64,000 bases of DNA from the NCBI RefSeq assembly GCF_004217145.1, contig NZ_SHKR01000018.1, positions 124,001 through 188,000 on the forward strand, written 5' to 3'. Positions 35,701-42,831 of this stretch are shown here, in pieces; position 1 is the stretch's first letter; each line of letters begins with the position of its first letter. A model generated the notes under the pieces. That model was not told where the DNA came from, did not search any database, and saw only the letters and a program-made list of their open reading frames with translations. Both the position numbers and the translations under genes were made by a program. The stretch comes from Kribbella rubisoli. GTDB taxonomy: Bacteria > Actinomycetota > Actinomycetes > Propionibacteriales > Kribbellaceae.

Positions 35701-36351
35701 ATGCCCGTCGATCTCGTCCTGCCGTGCCTGAACGAGGCGGCCGCCCTGCCATGGATCCTCGAACGTCTCCCGGCCGGCGTCCGCGCCATCGTCGTCGACA
35801 ACGGCTCCACCGACGGTTCACCCGAGATCGCCGCCCGGCTCGGTGCCACCGTCGTGCACTGCGAGATCAAGGGGTACGGCGCTGCATGCCACGCCGGTCT
35901 GGAAGCGGCCGAGTCCGACGTCGTCGCCGTGATGGACGCCGACGCGTCGCTCGATCCACAACAGCTGAGCCGGGTGACTGCGCCCGTCCTTGCCGATCGC
36001 GTCGACCTCGTCATCGGTCGCCGGCGCCCGGTGACACGGGGCACCTGGGCATGGCATCTCCGGCTGGCCAACTTCGAGCTTTCCCGCCGGATCAGGCGCC
36101 GTACGGGCGTCGCTCTGCACGATCTCGGTCCGATGCGGGCGGGTCGTCGTACGGCGCTGCTCGAGCTCGGGCTGACGGATCGACGGTCCGGGTACCCGCT
36201 GGAGACGGTGGTGCGGGCGGCCGATGCGGGCTGGCGGATCGCCGAGGTGGACGTGGACTACCTGCCTCGCTCCGGCCGTTCGAAGGTGACGGGGACTCCG
36301 CTGGGTGCGGCCCGCGCCGTGCTCGACATGTCGAAGGTCCTTGCCCGGTGA
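35701..36351 (+). CDS. Family 2 glycosyltransferase (dolichyl/polyprenyl-phosphate type)
   Basis: 216 residues with GT2 signatures: LVLPCLNEAAALPWILERLP, VVDNGSTDGSPEI and metal-binding DADASLDP (DxD-like), closing with TRGTWAWHLRLANFELSRRIRRRTG and LTDRRSGYPLETVVRAADAGW. No membrane segments, so probably transfers sugar to a lipid phosphate or precursor at the membrane surface. Its stop overlaps the next start (GTGA), forming an operon with the DUF2064-methyltransferase fusion. Confidence 0.85.
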   Translation: MPVDLVLPCLNEAAALPWILERLPAGVRAIVVDNGSTDGSPEIAARLGATVVHCEIKGYGAACHAGLEAAESDVVAVMDADASLDPQQLSRVTAPVLADRVDLVIGRRRPVTRGTWAWHLRLANFELSRRIRRRTGVALHDLGPMRAGRRTALLELGLTDRRSGYPLETVVRAADAGWRIAEVDVDYLPRSGRSKVTGTPLGAARAVLDMSKVLAR

Positions 36352-37652
36352 AGGGGACGCTGATCGTCATCGCGAAGGAGCCGGTGCCAGGACGGGTGAA
36401 GACGCGGCTGCAGAGCGAGTTCACCGCGCAGGAGGCGGCGGCGTTGGCTCGGGCATCGCTCGTGGACACGCTCGGGGCAGTACTGGCAGCTCGTGCGTCG
36501 CGGCGGGTTCTCGCGCTGGAGGGCGATCCGGGGCCGTGGTTGCCGGCCGGGTTCACGGTTGCCGGGCAGCGTGGCGACGGGCTGGACGAGCGGATCGCGG
36601 CGGCCTTCGAGGATGCGTACGACGGCTCGCCGATGCTGCTCGTCGGGATGGATACGCCGCAGCTCCGGCCCGAGCTGCTCGGGTTCCAATGGTCCGGGTA
36701 CGACGCTGTGCTCGGGCTGACCGAGGACGGCGGGTATTGGTGCCTCGGGCTACGAACGCCGGACCGCCGCGCGCTGGTCGGTGTACCGATGTCGACCGAT
36801 CACACCGGACGCGATCAACTGCAGCGGTTGCAGGATCTCGGCCTGCGGGTGCTGATGCTGCCGACCTTGCGGGACATGGACACGCCACGCGACGCGGCGT
36901 ACCTCGCGGCCGAGTTCCCGTCGTTGCGGGTGTCGCGGCTGTATCGACGGCTGCAACATGCGGCGCATCCGGGATTGCTGTTCGAGCAAGCCCTCGGCGG
37001 TACTGCGCGTGTTGTTGCTACTGGCATCGATGGACGGACCGTGCCCGCGCTGTCGGAGCTCGATCGCTGGACTGCGCCCGCCGATGAGGTCGACCGGCTC
37101 GCTTTGAGTCGCTGCGAAGGTCCTGTGCTCGACATCGGCTGCGGACCCGGACGGATCGTGACGGCGCTCGCCGAACGCGGGATCCCCGCGCTGGGTGTCG
37201 ATGTCTCGCCACGGGCGGTGTCACTCACGACTTCGCGCGGGGCGGCTGCGCTTCATCGTCCGGTGCAGGACCGACTGCCGGGTGAGGGCCGTTGGGGCAG
37301 CGTGCTGCTGATGGACGGGAACATCGGGATCGGCGGCGACCCCGTCGACCTGCTCCGCCGCTGCGCCGAACTCGTCCGCCCCGACGGCCTCGTCCTGGTC
37401 GAGGTCGACCCGAACGACGACCTCGACGACACCGCCCCGATCGTGCTCCGCAGCTCCACCGGCCGCCGCTCCACCCCGTTGCCCTGGGCAAGAGTCGGCA
37501 CCCGCGCAGTACTCCGCTACGCCCGCCGCGCCGACCTCCACCCGACGGAGGACTGGCGCGCCGGCCACCGAGCCTTCCTGGCCCTCCGCCGAACCCCGGT
37601 CCCCCACCCCACCCCCTCAACCCAGCCGGCCCAGCCGGCCCGGACAGCCTGA
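36348..37652 (+). CDS. DUF2064 glycosyltransferase-like domain fused to a methyltransferase
   Basis: 434 residues, GTG start overlapping the GT2 stop. Residues about 1-195 are the DUF2064/TIGR04282 family (MKGTLIVIAKEPVPGRVKTRL-like start, DGSPMLLVGMDTPQLRP and GLTEDGGYWCLGLR), related to GT-A nucleotidyl/glycosyl transferases. Residues about 235-430 are a class-I SAM methyltransferase with motif I LDIGCGPGRIV (261-271) and the acidic LGVDVSPRAV. In most genomes these are separate proteins. The pair may modify one lipid-linked or secondary-metabolite sugar; substrate unknown. Confidence 0.82.
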   Translation: MKGTLIVIAKEPVPGRVKTRLQSEFTAQEAAALARASLVDTLGAVLAARASRRVLALEGDPGPWLPAGFTVAGQRGDGLDERIAAAFEDAYDGSPMLLVGMDTPQLRPELLGFQWSGYDAVLGLTEDGGYWCLGLRTPDRRALVGVPMSTDHTGRDQLQRLQDLGLRVLMLPTLRDMDTPRDAAYLAAEFPSLRVSRLYRRLQHAAHPGLLFEQALGGTARVVATGIDGRTVPALSELDRWTAPADEVDRLALSRCEGPVLDIGCGPGRIVTALAERGIPALGVDVSPRAVSLTTSRGAAALHRPVQDRLPGEGRWGSVLLMDGNIGIGGDPVDLLRRCAELVRPDGLVLVEVDPNDDLDDTAPIVLRSSTGRRSTPLPWARVGTRAVLRYARRADLHPTEDWRAGHRAFLALRRTPVPHPTPSTQPAQPARTA

Positions 37653-37691
37653 TGCCCACACCGCCCGGGCACGCTCGGGCGCACCCAGGTC

Positions 37692-37780
37692 CGTCTGAGG
37701 GGTCAACCCCTCGAACGGACGGTTCTACCCCCTGTGTGCGAGGGGAGAACCGGCAGCCCCAGGGGTTGACCCCTCAGACG
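37692..37780. repeat. Long inverted-repeat element with nested hairpin
   Basis: A perfect 20-bp inverted repeat: CGTCTGAGGGGTCAACCCCT (37692-37711) and its complement (37761-37780). Each arm is itself almost palindromic (AGGGGTCAACCCCT), so they also act as near-direct repeats. The 49-base space contains a further hairpin (GGTTCT 37731-37736 with AGAACC 37746-37751, plus CCCCT/AGGGG). It separates the DUF2064 fusion from the GT87 gene and may be a terminator, processing site or mobile palindromic repeat. Confidence 0.75.
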
Positions 37781-37822
37781 TCACGCAGCCGGACGGACCG
37801 CGCGGGATGGTGGCGTGGCTGG

Positions 37823-39196
37823 GTGACGGGGGCGGGAACAGTGGGGGTTGTCGGGGTTGTGGTGAGGGTGGGAGCGGTGGGGGTTGTGGTCGGGGTGGTC
37901 GCTGCGGCTCGGGTTGGGTGGTGGCCGAACGTGGTGCTGGCGGTGGGGACCGTGGTGGTTGCTGCTGCGGTGTGGCGGTTCGGGCGGGGGTTGAGTGTTG
38001 CCGCCGTCGTCATCGTGGCGGGGTTGTGCCAGGTGCCGGGGCTGCTGCACGCGCCGATCACGAGTACGGATGCCTATCGGTACGTGTGGGACGGGCGGGT
38101 GCAGTTGTCGGGGCATTCGCCGTACGCGCGGGTGCCGTTGGACGATTCGCTGGCGCAATTGCGGGATCCGATCCTGTTTCCGGGGCTGTCATCGACCGAG
38201 AAATCAGGAGTGACATCAGAGACCCCGCAGAATCCCGTCGACGACCCGCGCACGCGGATCAATCGGCCGCTGGTGCCGACGATCTATCCGCCCGTGGCGC
38301 AGGCCTACTTCACGGTGGTCGCGCTGTTCACTCCATGGTCGGCCGGCACGCTCGGACTGCAGATAGCGGCCGCATTACTCGCGATTGCACTCACCTGGCT
38401 ACTCGCCGTACAGAACCCACGCTGGGCGGCCTTGTGGGGTTGGTCACCGATCGTCGCCCTGGAGGCGAGCAATGCCGCACACGTCGACGTACTCGCGGCC
38501 CTGCTCATCACCGCCGCGGTCATCACGGCCGTCAAACGTCCGAAGCTGGCCGCGGTCTTCCTCGGGGCGGCCGGAAGCGTCAAGCTTCTCCCTCTTCTCC
38601 TGCTGCCGGCCTTCCGCACCCGGCGACCGATAGTTGCCCTCGGCACCTTTATGGCCTCGTACGTCCCGCACCTGTTTGCCGTCGGCACCTTGGTGCTCGG
38701 CTTCCTGCCCGGTTACCTCAACCAGGAAGGGTTCGACGACGGGAGCTCCAGATCGGCGATTCTCGCGCTCCTGCTGCCTCCTGAGGCCCGCCAGCTCGTC
38801 GCCGCGCTCCTTGCGCTCGCCCTCGCCGTACTCGCCTTCTACCGGACCAAACGAGATCCGCTGGCCCTCACCTGCTGCTGGCTTTACGGCGCAGCGCTGC
38901 TGATCGCCACTCCGACGTACCCGTGGTACGGCCTGCCGCTGATCGCGCTCGCCGCCCTCGCCCGCCGCCCCGAGTGGATCGCCGTACCGATCGCGTCGTA
39001 CCTCGCCTACGCGAGCTTCGGGCACGACACCCGGCAGGGCCTGATCTACCTCGCGGCCGCTGTCATCGTTGTCAGCGCGATCACGATCCGTCGTCGATTC
39101 GTTGCGGAATCACGTTTGACTGCGGCCCTGTCGCCTGCCAACACTGGCGAGCGTGACGAAACGCATCGCCCTCGCGACCTCGGCCGAGCACGCTGA
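37823..39196 (+). CDS. GT87-type polytopic mannosyltransferase-like membrane protein
   Basis: About 457 residues from the GTG at 37823, the best start in this frame; an earlier in-frame GTG cannot be excluded. Many hydrophobic helices along the whole length and the GT-C/GT87 features ITSTDAYRYVWDGRVQLSGHSPYARVP, RINRPLVPTIYPPVAQAYF and NAAHVDVLAALLITAA. Likely transfers a sugar from a polyprenyl phosphate donor outside the membrane. The 5' coding sequence (37840-37900) is made of G-runs. The 3' end overlaps the ATP-grasp gene by 44 bases. Confidence 0.78.
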   Translation: MTGAGTVGVVGVVVRVGAVGVVVGVVAAARVGWWPNVVLAVGTVVVAAAVWRFGRGLSVAAVVIVAGLCQVPGLLHAPITSTDAYRYVWDGRVQLSGHSPYARVPLDDSLAQLRDPILFPGLSSTEKSGVTSETPQNPVDDPRTRINRPLVPTIYPPVAQAYFTVVALFTPWSAGTLGLQIAAALLAIALTWLLAVQNPRWAALWGWSPIVALEASNAAHVDVLAALLITAAVITAVKRPKLAAVFLGAAGSVKLLPLLLLPAFRTRRPIVALGTFMASYVPHLFAVGTLVLGFLPGYLNQEGFDDGSSRSAILALLLPPEARQLVAALLALALAVLAFYRTKRDPLALTCCWLYGAALLIATPTYPWYGLPLIALAALARRPEWIAVPIASYLAYASFGHDTRQGLIYLAAAVIVVSAITIRRRFVAESRLTAALSPANTGERDETHRPRDLGRAR

Positions 39197-40001
39197 GTTG
39201 CACCCGAACGACCTCCCGCTCGTCGAAGCCCTCCGCACCGCGGGCCTCGATCCGGCGGCCGAGGTCTGGACCGACCCGTCCGTGGACTGGTCGGCGTACG
39301 ACGGGGTCCTGCTCCGCTCCGTCTGGGACTACCACCTGCGGTACGACGAGTTCACCGAATGGCTCGCGCGGCTCGACAAGGCCGGCGTACCGCTGCTCAA
39401 CGACTCCGGTCTGGTCCGCTGGAACGGCGACAAGCGCTACCTGCTCGAGCTCCGCGAGCGCGGTGTCGCGATCGTGCCGTCCCAGATCGCGGCCGGCGCC
39501 TGCCTGCGCGAGGTCGTGAGCGGGCTCGACGGGCAGGAGATCGTGGTCAAGCCGACCGTCGGCGCGACCGCCCTGCACACCGTCCGCGGTGTCGCCGGCT
39601 CCGACGAGTTCGACCAGGTGCTGACCGAGCTGCCTGAGCTCGTGTACCTCGTGCAGCCGTTCCAGCCCGAGATCGTCGCCGACGGCGAGTGGTCGCTGAT
39701 CTTCGTCGACGGCGAGTTCACCCACGCGGTGATCAAGCGCGCCGCCGCGGGTGATTTCCGGGTCCAGGACGACTTCGGCGGCACCGTGACGCCGACCGAG
39801 CCGACTTCCGTCGTACTCGACGGCGCCCTGGCCGCCCTGGAGGCTGCCGGACGCACACCGGCGTACGCCCGGGTCGACGGCGTCGTCGTCAACGGCCGCT
39901 TCCTGCTGATGGAACTCGAGCTGATCGAGCCGGAGCTGTTCTTCCCGCAGCACCCGGAGACCGCGGAGAAGCTCGCCGCAGCAGTCGCCGGGCGGCTCTA
40001 G
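39153..40001 (+). CDS. ATP-grasp enzyme (RimK/DcsG-like)
   Basis: 282 residues, GTG start inside the end of the previous gene. ATP-grasp features: WNGDKRYLLELRERGVAIVPS, nucleotide segment IVVKPTVGATALHTVRG, PFQPEIVADGEWSLIFVDGEFTHAVIKR and metal-site LLMELELIEPELFF. Its closest recognised relatives are RimK-fold proteins such as DcsG, the cyclo-ligase of D-cycloserine synthesis, but most members are uncharacterised. No biosynthetic partners of DcsG are nearby, so a general ligase role is all that can be said. Confidence 0.75.
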   Translation: MTKRIALATSAEHAELHPNDLPLVEALRTAGLDPAAEVWTDPSVDWSAYDGVLLRSVWDYHLRYDEFTEWLARLDKAGVPLLNDSGLVRWNGDKRYLLELRERGVAIVPSQIAAGACLREVVSGLDGQEIVVKPTVGATALHTVRGVAGSDEFDQVLTELPELVYLVQPFQPEIVADGEWSLIFVDGEFTHAVIKRAAAGDFRVQDDFGGTVTPTEPTSVVLDGALAALEAAGRTPAYARVDGVVVNGRFLLMELELIEPELFFPQHPETAEKLAAAVAGRL

Positions 40002-40009
40002 GGCATGCC

Positions 40010-40270
40010 CTAGCTCGCAGCCGACTCCGGATGGCCGCGGCGACGCCCGTACAGCAGGGTCTCGCCCGCGGCAGTTCCGGTGTACTTCGTCCGCCGGGCC
40101 CAGTCGCGGCACTCCTCCAGCACCGGGCACGACTTCAGGCACAGCTCACGGGCCTTGCGCTGCTCCCAGCGGGACGCGCTCTCGTCGTACGCCGGCGCCT
40201 GCCCGATACACGCGGCCCGGCTCATCCAGCGGTCGGCGGGATCCACGATCACGGTCAGCGTCGGCCTCAT
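40010..40270 (-). CDS. WhiB-like iron-sulfur protein, divergent
   Basis: 86 residues. Wbl proteins bind a [4Fe-4S] cluster through four Cys and act with sigma factors. Here Cys21, Cys44, Cys48 and Cys54 are present, but the middle pair is C-x3-C (CLKSC) instead of the usual C-x2-C, and the G-(V/I)-W-G-G turn after the cluster is replaced by TGTAAGETLLYG. The basic C-terminal GRRRGH remains. Codon reading was checked against the bases and the extra residue is real. Tail-to-tail with the ATP-grasp gene, 8 bases apart. Confidence 0.75.
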   Translation of the reverse strand: MRPTLTVIVDPADRWMSRAACIGQAPAYDESASRWEQRKARELCLKSCPVLEECRDWARRTKYTGTAAGETLLYGRRRGHPESAAS

Positions 40271-40354
40271 GACTCCGACCGTAGAGCGCCCGCGACCGCC
40301 GTGAGCCTATGTCTCGAAATATGATCGGGTTACTGGACTTTTAAGGTCTGAGGT

Positions 40355-41284
40355 ATGCCGACACTCGATGACATCCGCCAGGCCGCCCAGGAGCTCGAGG
40401 GACGGATCCACCGCACGCCGATGCTGACCTCCTCGGCGCTGAACGAGCGCTTCGGCGCCGACCTGGTACTCAAGGCCGAGCTGTTCCAGAAGACCGGCAG
40501 CTTCAAGGTCCGCGGCCTGCTGACCAAGCTGCTCCGGCTCAGCGCCGCAGAGCGCGAGCGCGGCGTGATCACCGTCTCGGCCGGGAACGCCGCGGGTGCG
40601 CTCGCCTGGGCCGCCCGGGACGCCGGCGTACCGGCCACAGTCGTCATGGCCAAGACCGCCGTACAGGCGAAGATCGACGCGGCCCGCGGGTACGGCGCGA
40701 CCGTCGAGCTTGTCGAGGGTGACCTGATGGCGCAGTACGAGCGGATCAAGGACGAGCGGCAGCTGACCGGCGTCCATCCGTTCGACGACGAGGACGTGAT
40801 CACCGGACACGGAAGCCTCGGGCTGGAGCTGCTGGCGGACCGGCCCGACCTCGGCACCGTCCTGGTGCCGGTGGGTGGCGGCGGGCTGATCTCGGGCGTC
40901 GCGACGGCGCTCAAGCTGGTGAAGCCGGAGATCCGCGTGATCGGGATCGAGCCTCAGCAGGCCGACGTGGTCAGCCGCAGCCTCGAGGCCGGCGAGCCGC
41001 AGAAGCTCGCCACGGCCCGATCGATCGCCGACGGCCTCGCCGCGCCCGTCTGCGGCACCCGCAACTTCCCGCTCATCCAGCAGTACGTCGACCAGGTCGT
41101 CCGCGTGAGCGAGGACGCCCTTCTCGAGGCGACCCGGCTGGTGATGTCACGCACCAAGCTCGCCCTCGAGCCGGCGGCGGCCGCACCGTTCGCGGCGTTG
41201 CTGGAAGGCAGCATCCAGCTCGACGAGGTGACCGCCACTGTCGTCAGCGGCGGCAACCTCGACGTCTCGAAACTGATGCTCTAG
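40355..41284 (+). CDS. PLP-dependent threonine/serine ammonia-lyase
   Basis: 309 residues of fold type II. PLP Lys51 in TGSFKVRG, AGNAAGALAWAAR (in place of the commoner SGNHAQ), glycine-rich phosphate loop VGGGGLISG and C-terminal TAVVSGGNLD-like strand. The length without a regulatory ACT domain fits a catabolic threonine dehydratase or serine racemase-like enzyme. A good AAGGTCTGAGG precedes the start. Its stop codon TAG shares the CTAG tetramer at 41281-41284 with the stop of the convergent GT87 gene. Confidence 0.85.
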   Translation: MPTLDDIRQAAQELEGRIHRTPMLTSSALNERFGADLVLKAELFQKTGSFKVRGLLTKLLRLSAAERERGVITVSAGNAAGALAWAARDAGVPATVVMAKTAVQAKIDAARGYGATVELVEGDLMAQYERIKDERQLTGVHPFDDEDVITGHGSLGLELLADRPDLGTVLVPVGGGGLISGVATALKLVKPEIRVIGIEPQQADVVSRSLEAGEPQKLATARSIADGLAAPVCGTRNFPLIQQYVDQVVRVSEDALLEATRLVMSRTKLALEPAAAAPFAALLEGSIQLDEVTATVVSGGNLDVSKLML

Positions 41285-42741
41285 GCCGGATCCAGCGCGG
41301 CAGCCAGTCGGGTTTGAGCACGCGACCGTACGCCGTCGCTCGGATCGTCGACCAGGTCGCCCCGGCGTACCGGGTCCTTCTCCGGCAGCAGGATGTCGCG
41401 GGCGACCACCAGCATCAGCCACAGCGTTCCAGCCATCCGCAGGATCACGGAGAACCAGTAGATCCGGTCCGGCACCTGCGGATCCCCGGGCGCCAGGAAC
41501 TGGGCGAGGTGCATCCACACCAGCATCCAGTAGAAGCACTCACAGGCCTGCCAGATCAACCAGTCCCGCAGGCGCGGACGGGCCAGCGCGACCAGCGGCA
41601 GCAGCCACAGGACGTACTGCGGAGAGTAGACCTTGTTGATCAGCAGGAACGCCGCGACGACCAGGAACGCCAACTGCGCGAACCGGGGCGGCCTCGGCGC
41701 CATCAATCCGAGGATCGCGATCGACAGACACAGGCCGGCGAAGATCACGATGTTCAGCTGGTTGACGTCCGCGACCTCGTGGTTGGCGAGCTTGAGGACG
41801 TACCAGATCGAGCCGTAGTCGCTCTCGCGCTGATCGTTGAACTGCCAGAACGACAGCCATTCGTTCTTCGCGAGCAGGTAGATCGGCGCGTTCACCAGAC
41901 CCCACGCGACACCTGCCGCGATCGCCGCCTGGAACCACGGCCACAGCTTGCGGCCGCGGAGGCAGACGATCAGCAGCGGCCCGAGCAGCAGGAACGGATA
42001 GAACTTCGCCGCCGTCCCGAGCCCGAGCAAGATCCCGAACCACACCGGTTTGCCGCGCGACCAGGCGAGCATCGCGCCCGCTGTCAGCGCGACCGCGAAC
42101 AAGTCCCAGTTGATCGTCGACGTCAACGCGAGCACGGGCGCCGCAGCGACGTACAGGGCGTCCAGTGGCTGGCCTCGCGCCGCACCGGGGCGGGTTTCGA
42201 CCCCGCGGGCCGTCGCGACCGTGCAGCCGACCATGACCAGCGCGCAGAGGAACAGCATCACCAGGTTGACCACGAAGAACACGCCGGCCGTGTCGCGCTT
42301 CTGCTCGGCGGTGATGTCCTTCTTCGGGTCGCCGGTGAACAGCCAGGTGATCCGGGCCGCGACCTCCATGAACCCACCGGTCAGCACCGGGTACTCGAGC
42401 ACCGGGTAGTTGCCGGTATCCAGGAACGGCCGGTTGCCCTCGGCGAAACCGCGCTCCTGGTACAGGAAGCCGATGTCGGAGTAGCACAGCGCCTTGAACG
42501 GCCGCCAGCTCTGCCGGTCCCAGCCGGCCTCCATACACGGCGCCTTCTGCAGTACGCCGAGCCCGAAGGTGATCGTGCACACCGCGAGCGCGATCCGCAG
42601 CGGCGTCCACCACGAGGAACCGAGCCGGGCGAACCGTCCGGACGGCCCACCGAGCCCAACGGTCAGGCCGGCGACGGCCGGATCATTCTCCGACGGCGCC
42701 TGCGCGAGCTCGCGTTGTGGTCCGGTCACGGTGGGCATCAT
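41281..42741 (-). CDS. GT87/DUF2029-type polytopic glycosyltransferase
   Basis: 486 residues with about 10 hydrophobic helices. N-terminal segment TPLRIALAVCTITFGLGVLQ, then the loop ALCYSDIGFLYQERGFAEG and YPVLEYPVLTGGFMEVAA, and later LTSTINWDLFAVALTAGAML and WFGILLGLGTAAKFYPFLLLGP match the GT87 (PimE-like) family, which uses polyprenyl-phosphate-mannose to extend lipomannan-type glycans. Hydrophilic C-terminal tail. It precedes the GT-4-like gene divergently ordered genes on the same strand (42832 onward) with 90 bases between. Confidence 0.8.
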   Translation of the reverse strand: MMPTVTGPQRELAQAPSENDPAVAGLTVGLGGPSGRFARLGSSWWTPLRIALAVCTITFGLGVLQKAPCMEAGWDRQSWRPFKALCYSDIGFLYQERGFAEGNRPFLDTGNYPVLEYPVLTGGFMEVAARITWLFTGDPKKDITAEQKRDTAGVFFVVNLVMLFLCALVMVGCTVATARGVETRPGAARGQPLDALYVAAAPVLALTSTINWDLFAVALTAGAMLAWSRGKPVWFGILLGLGTAAKFYPFLLLGPLLIVCLRGRKLWPWFQAAIAAGVAWGLVNAPIYLLAKNEWLSFWQFNDQRESDYGSIWYVLKLANHEVADVNQLNIVIFAGLCLSIAILGLMAPRPPRFAQLAFLVVAAFLLINKVYSPQYVLWLLPLVALARPRLRDWLIWQACECFYWMLVWMHLAQFLAPGDPQVPDRIYWFSVILRMAGTLWLMLVVARDILLPEKDPVRRGDLVDDPSDGVRSRAQTRLAAALDPA

Positions 42742-42831
42742 CTCCTATCGGCTCACCTTGCGACCACCAGAGGTTACCCACCCGTCTCCAGCGGGGCGCG
42801 CAGGGTCCCCGCGTGCCGTCTGCCGCGGGCG

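Noticed and set aside
42793-42830. Terminator hairpin after the GT87 gene promoter region
   Set aside because: Only a 6-bp GCGGGG/CCCCGC stem in very GC-rich sequence; not distinguishable from chance.
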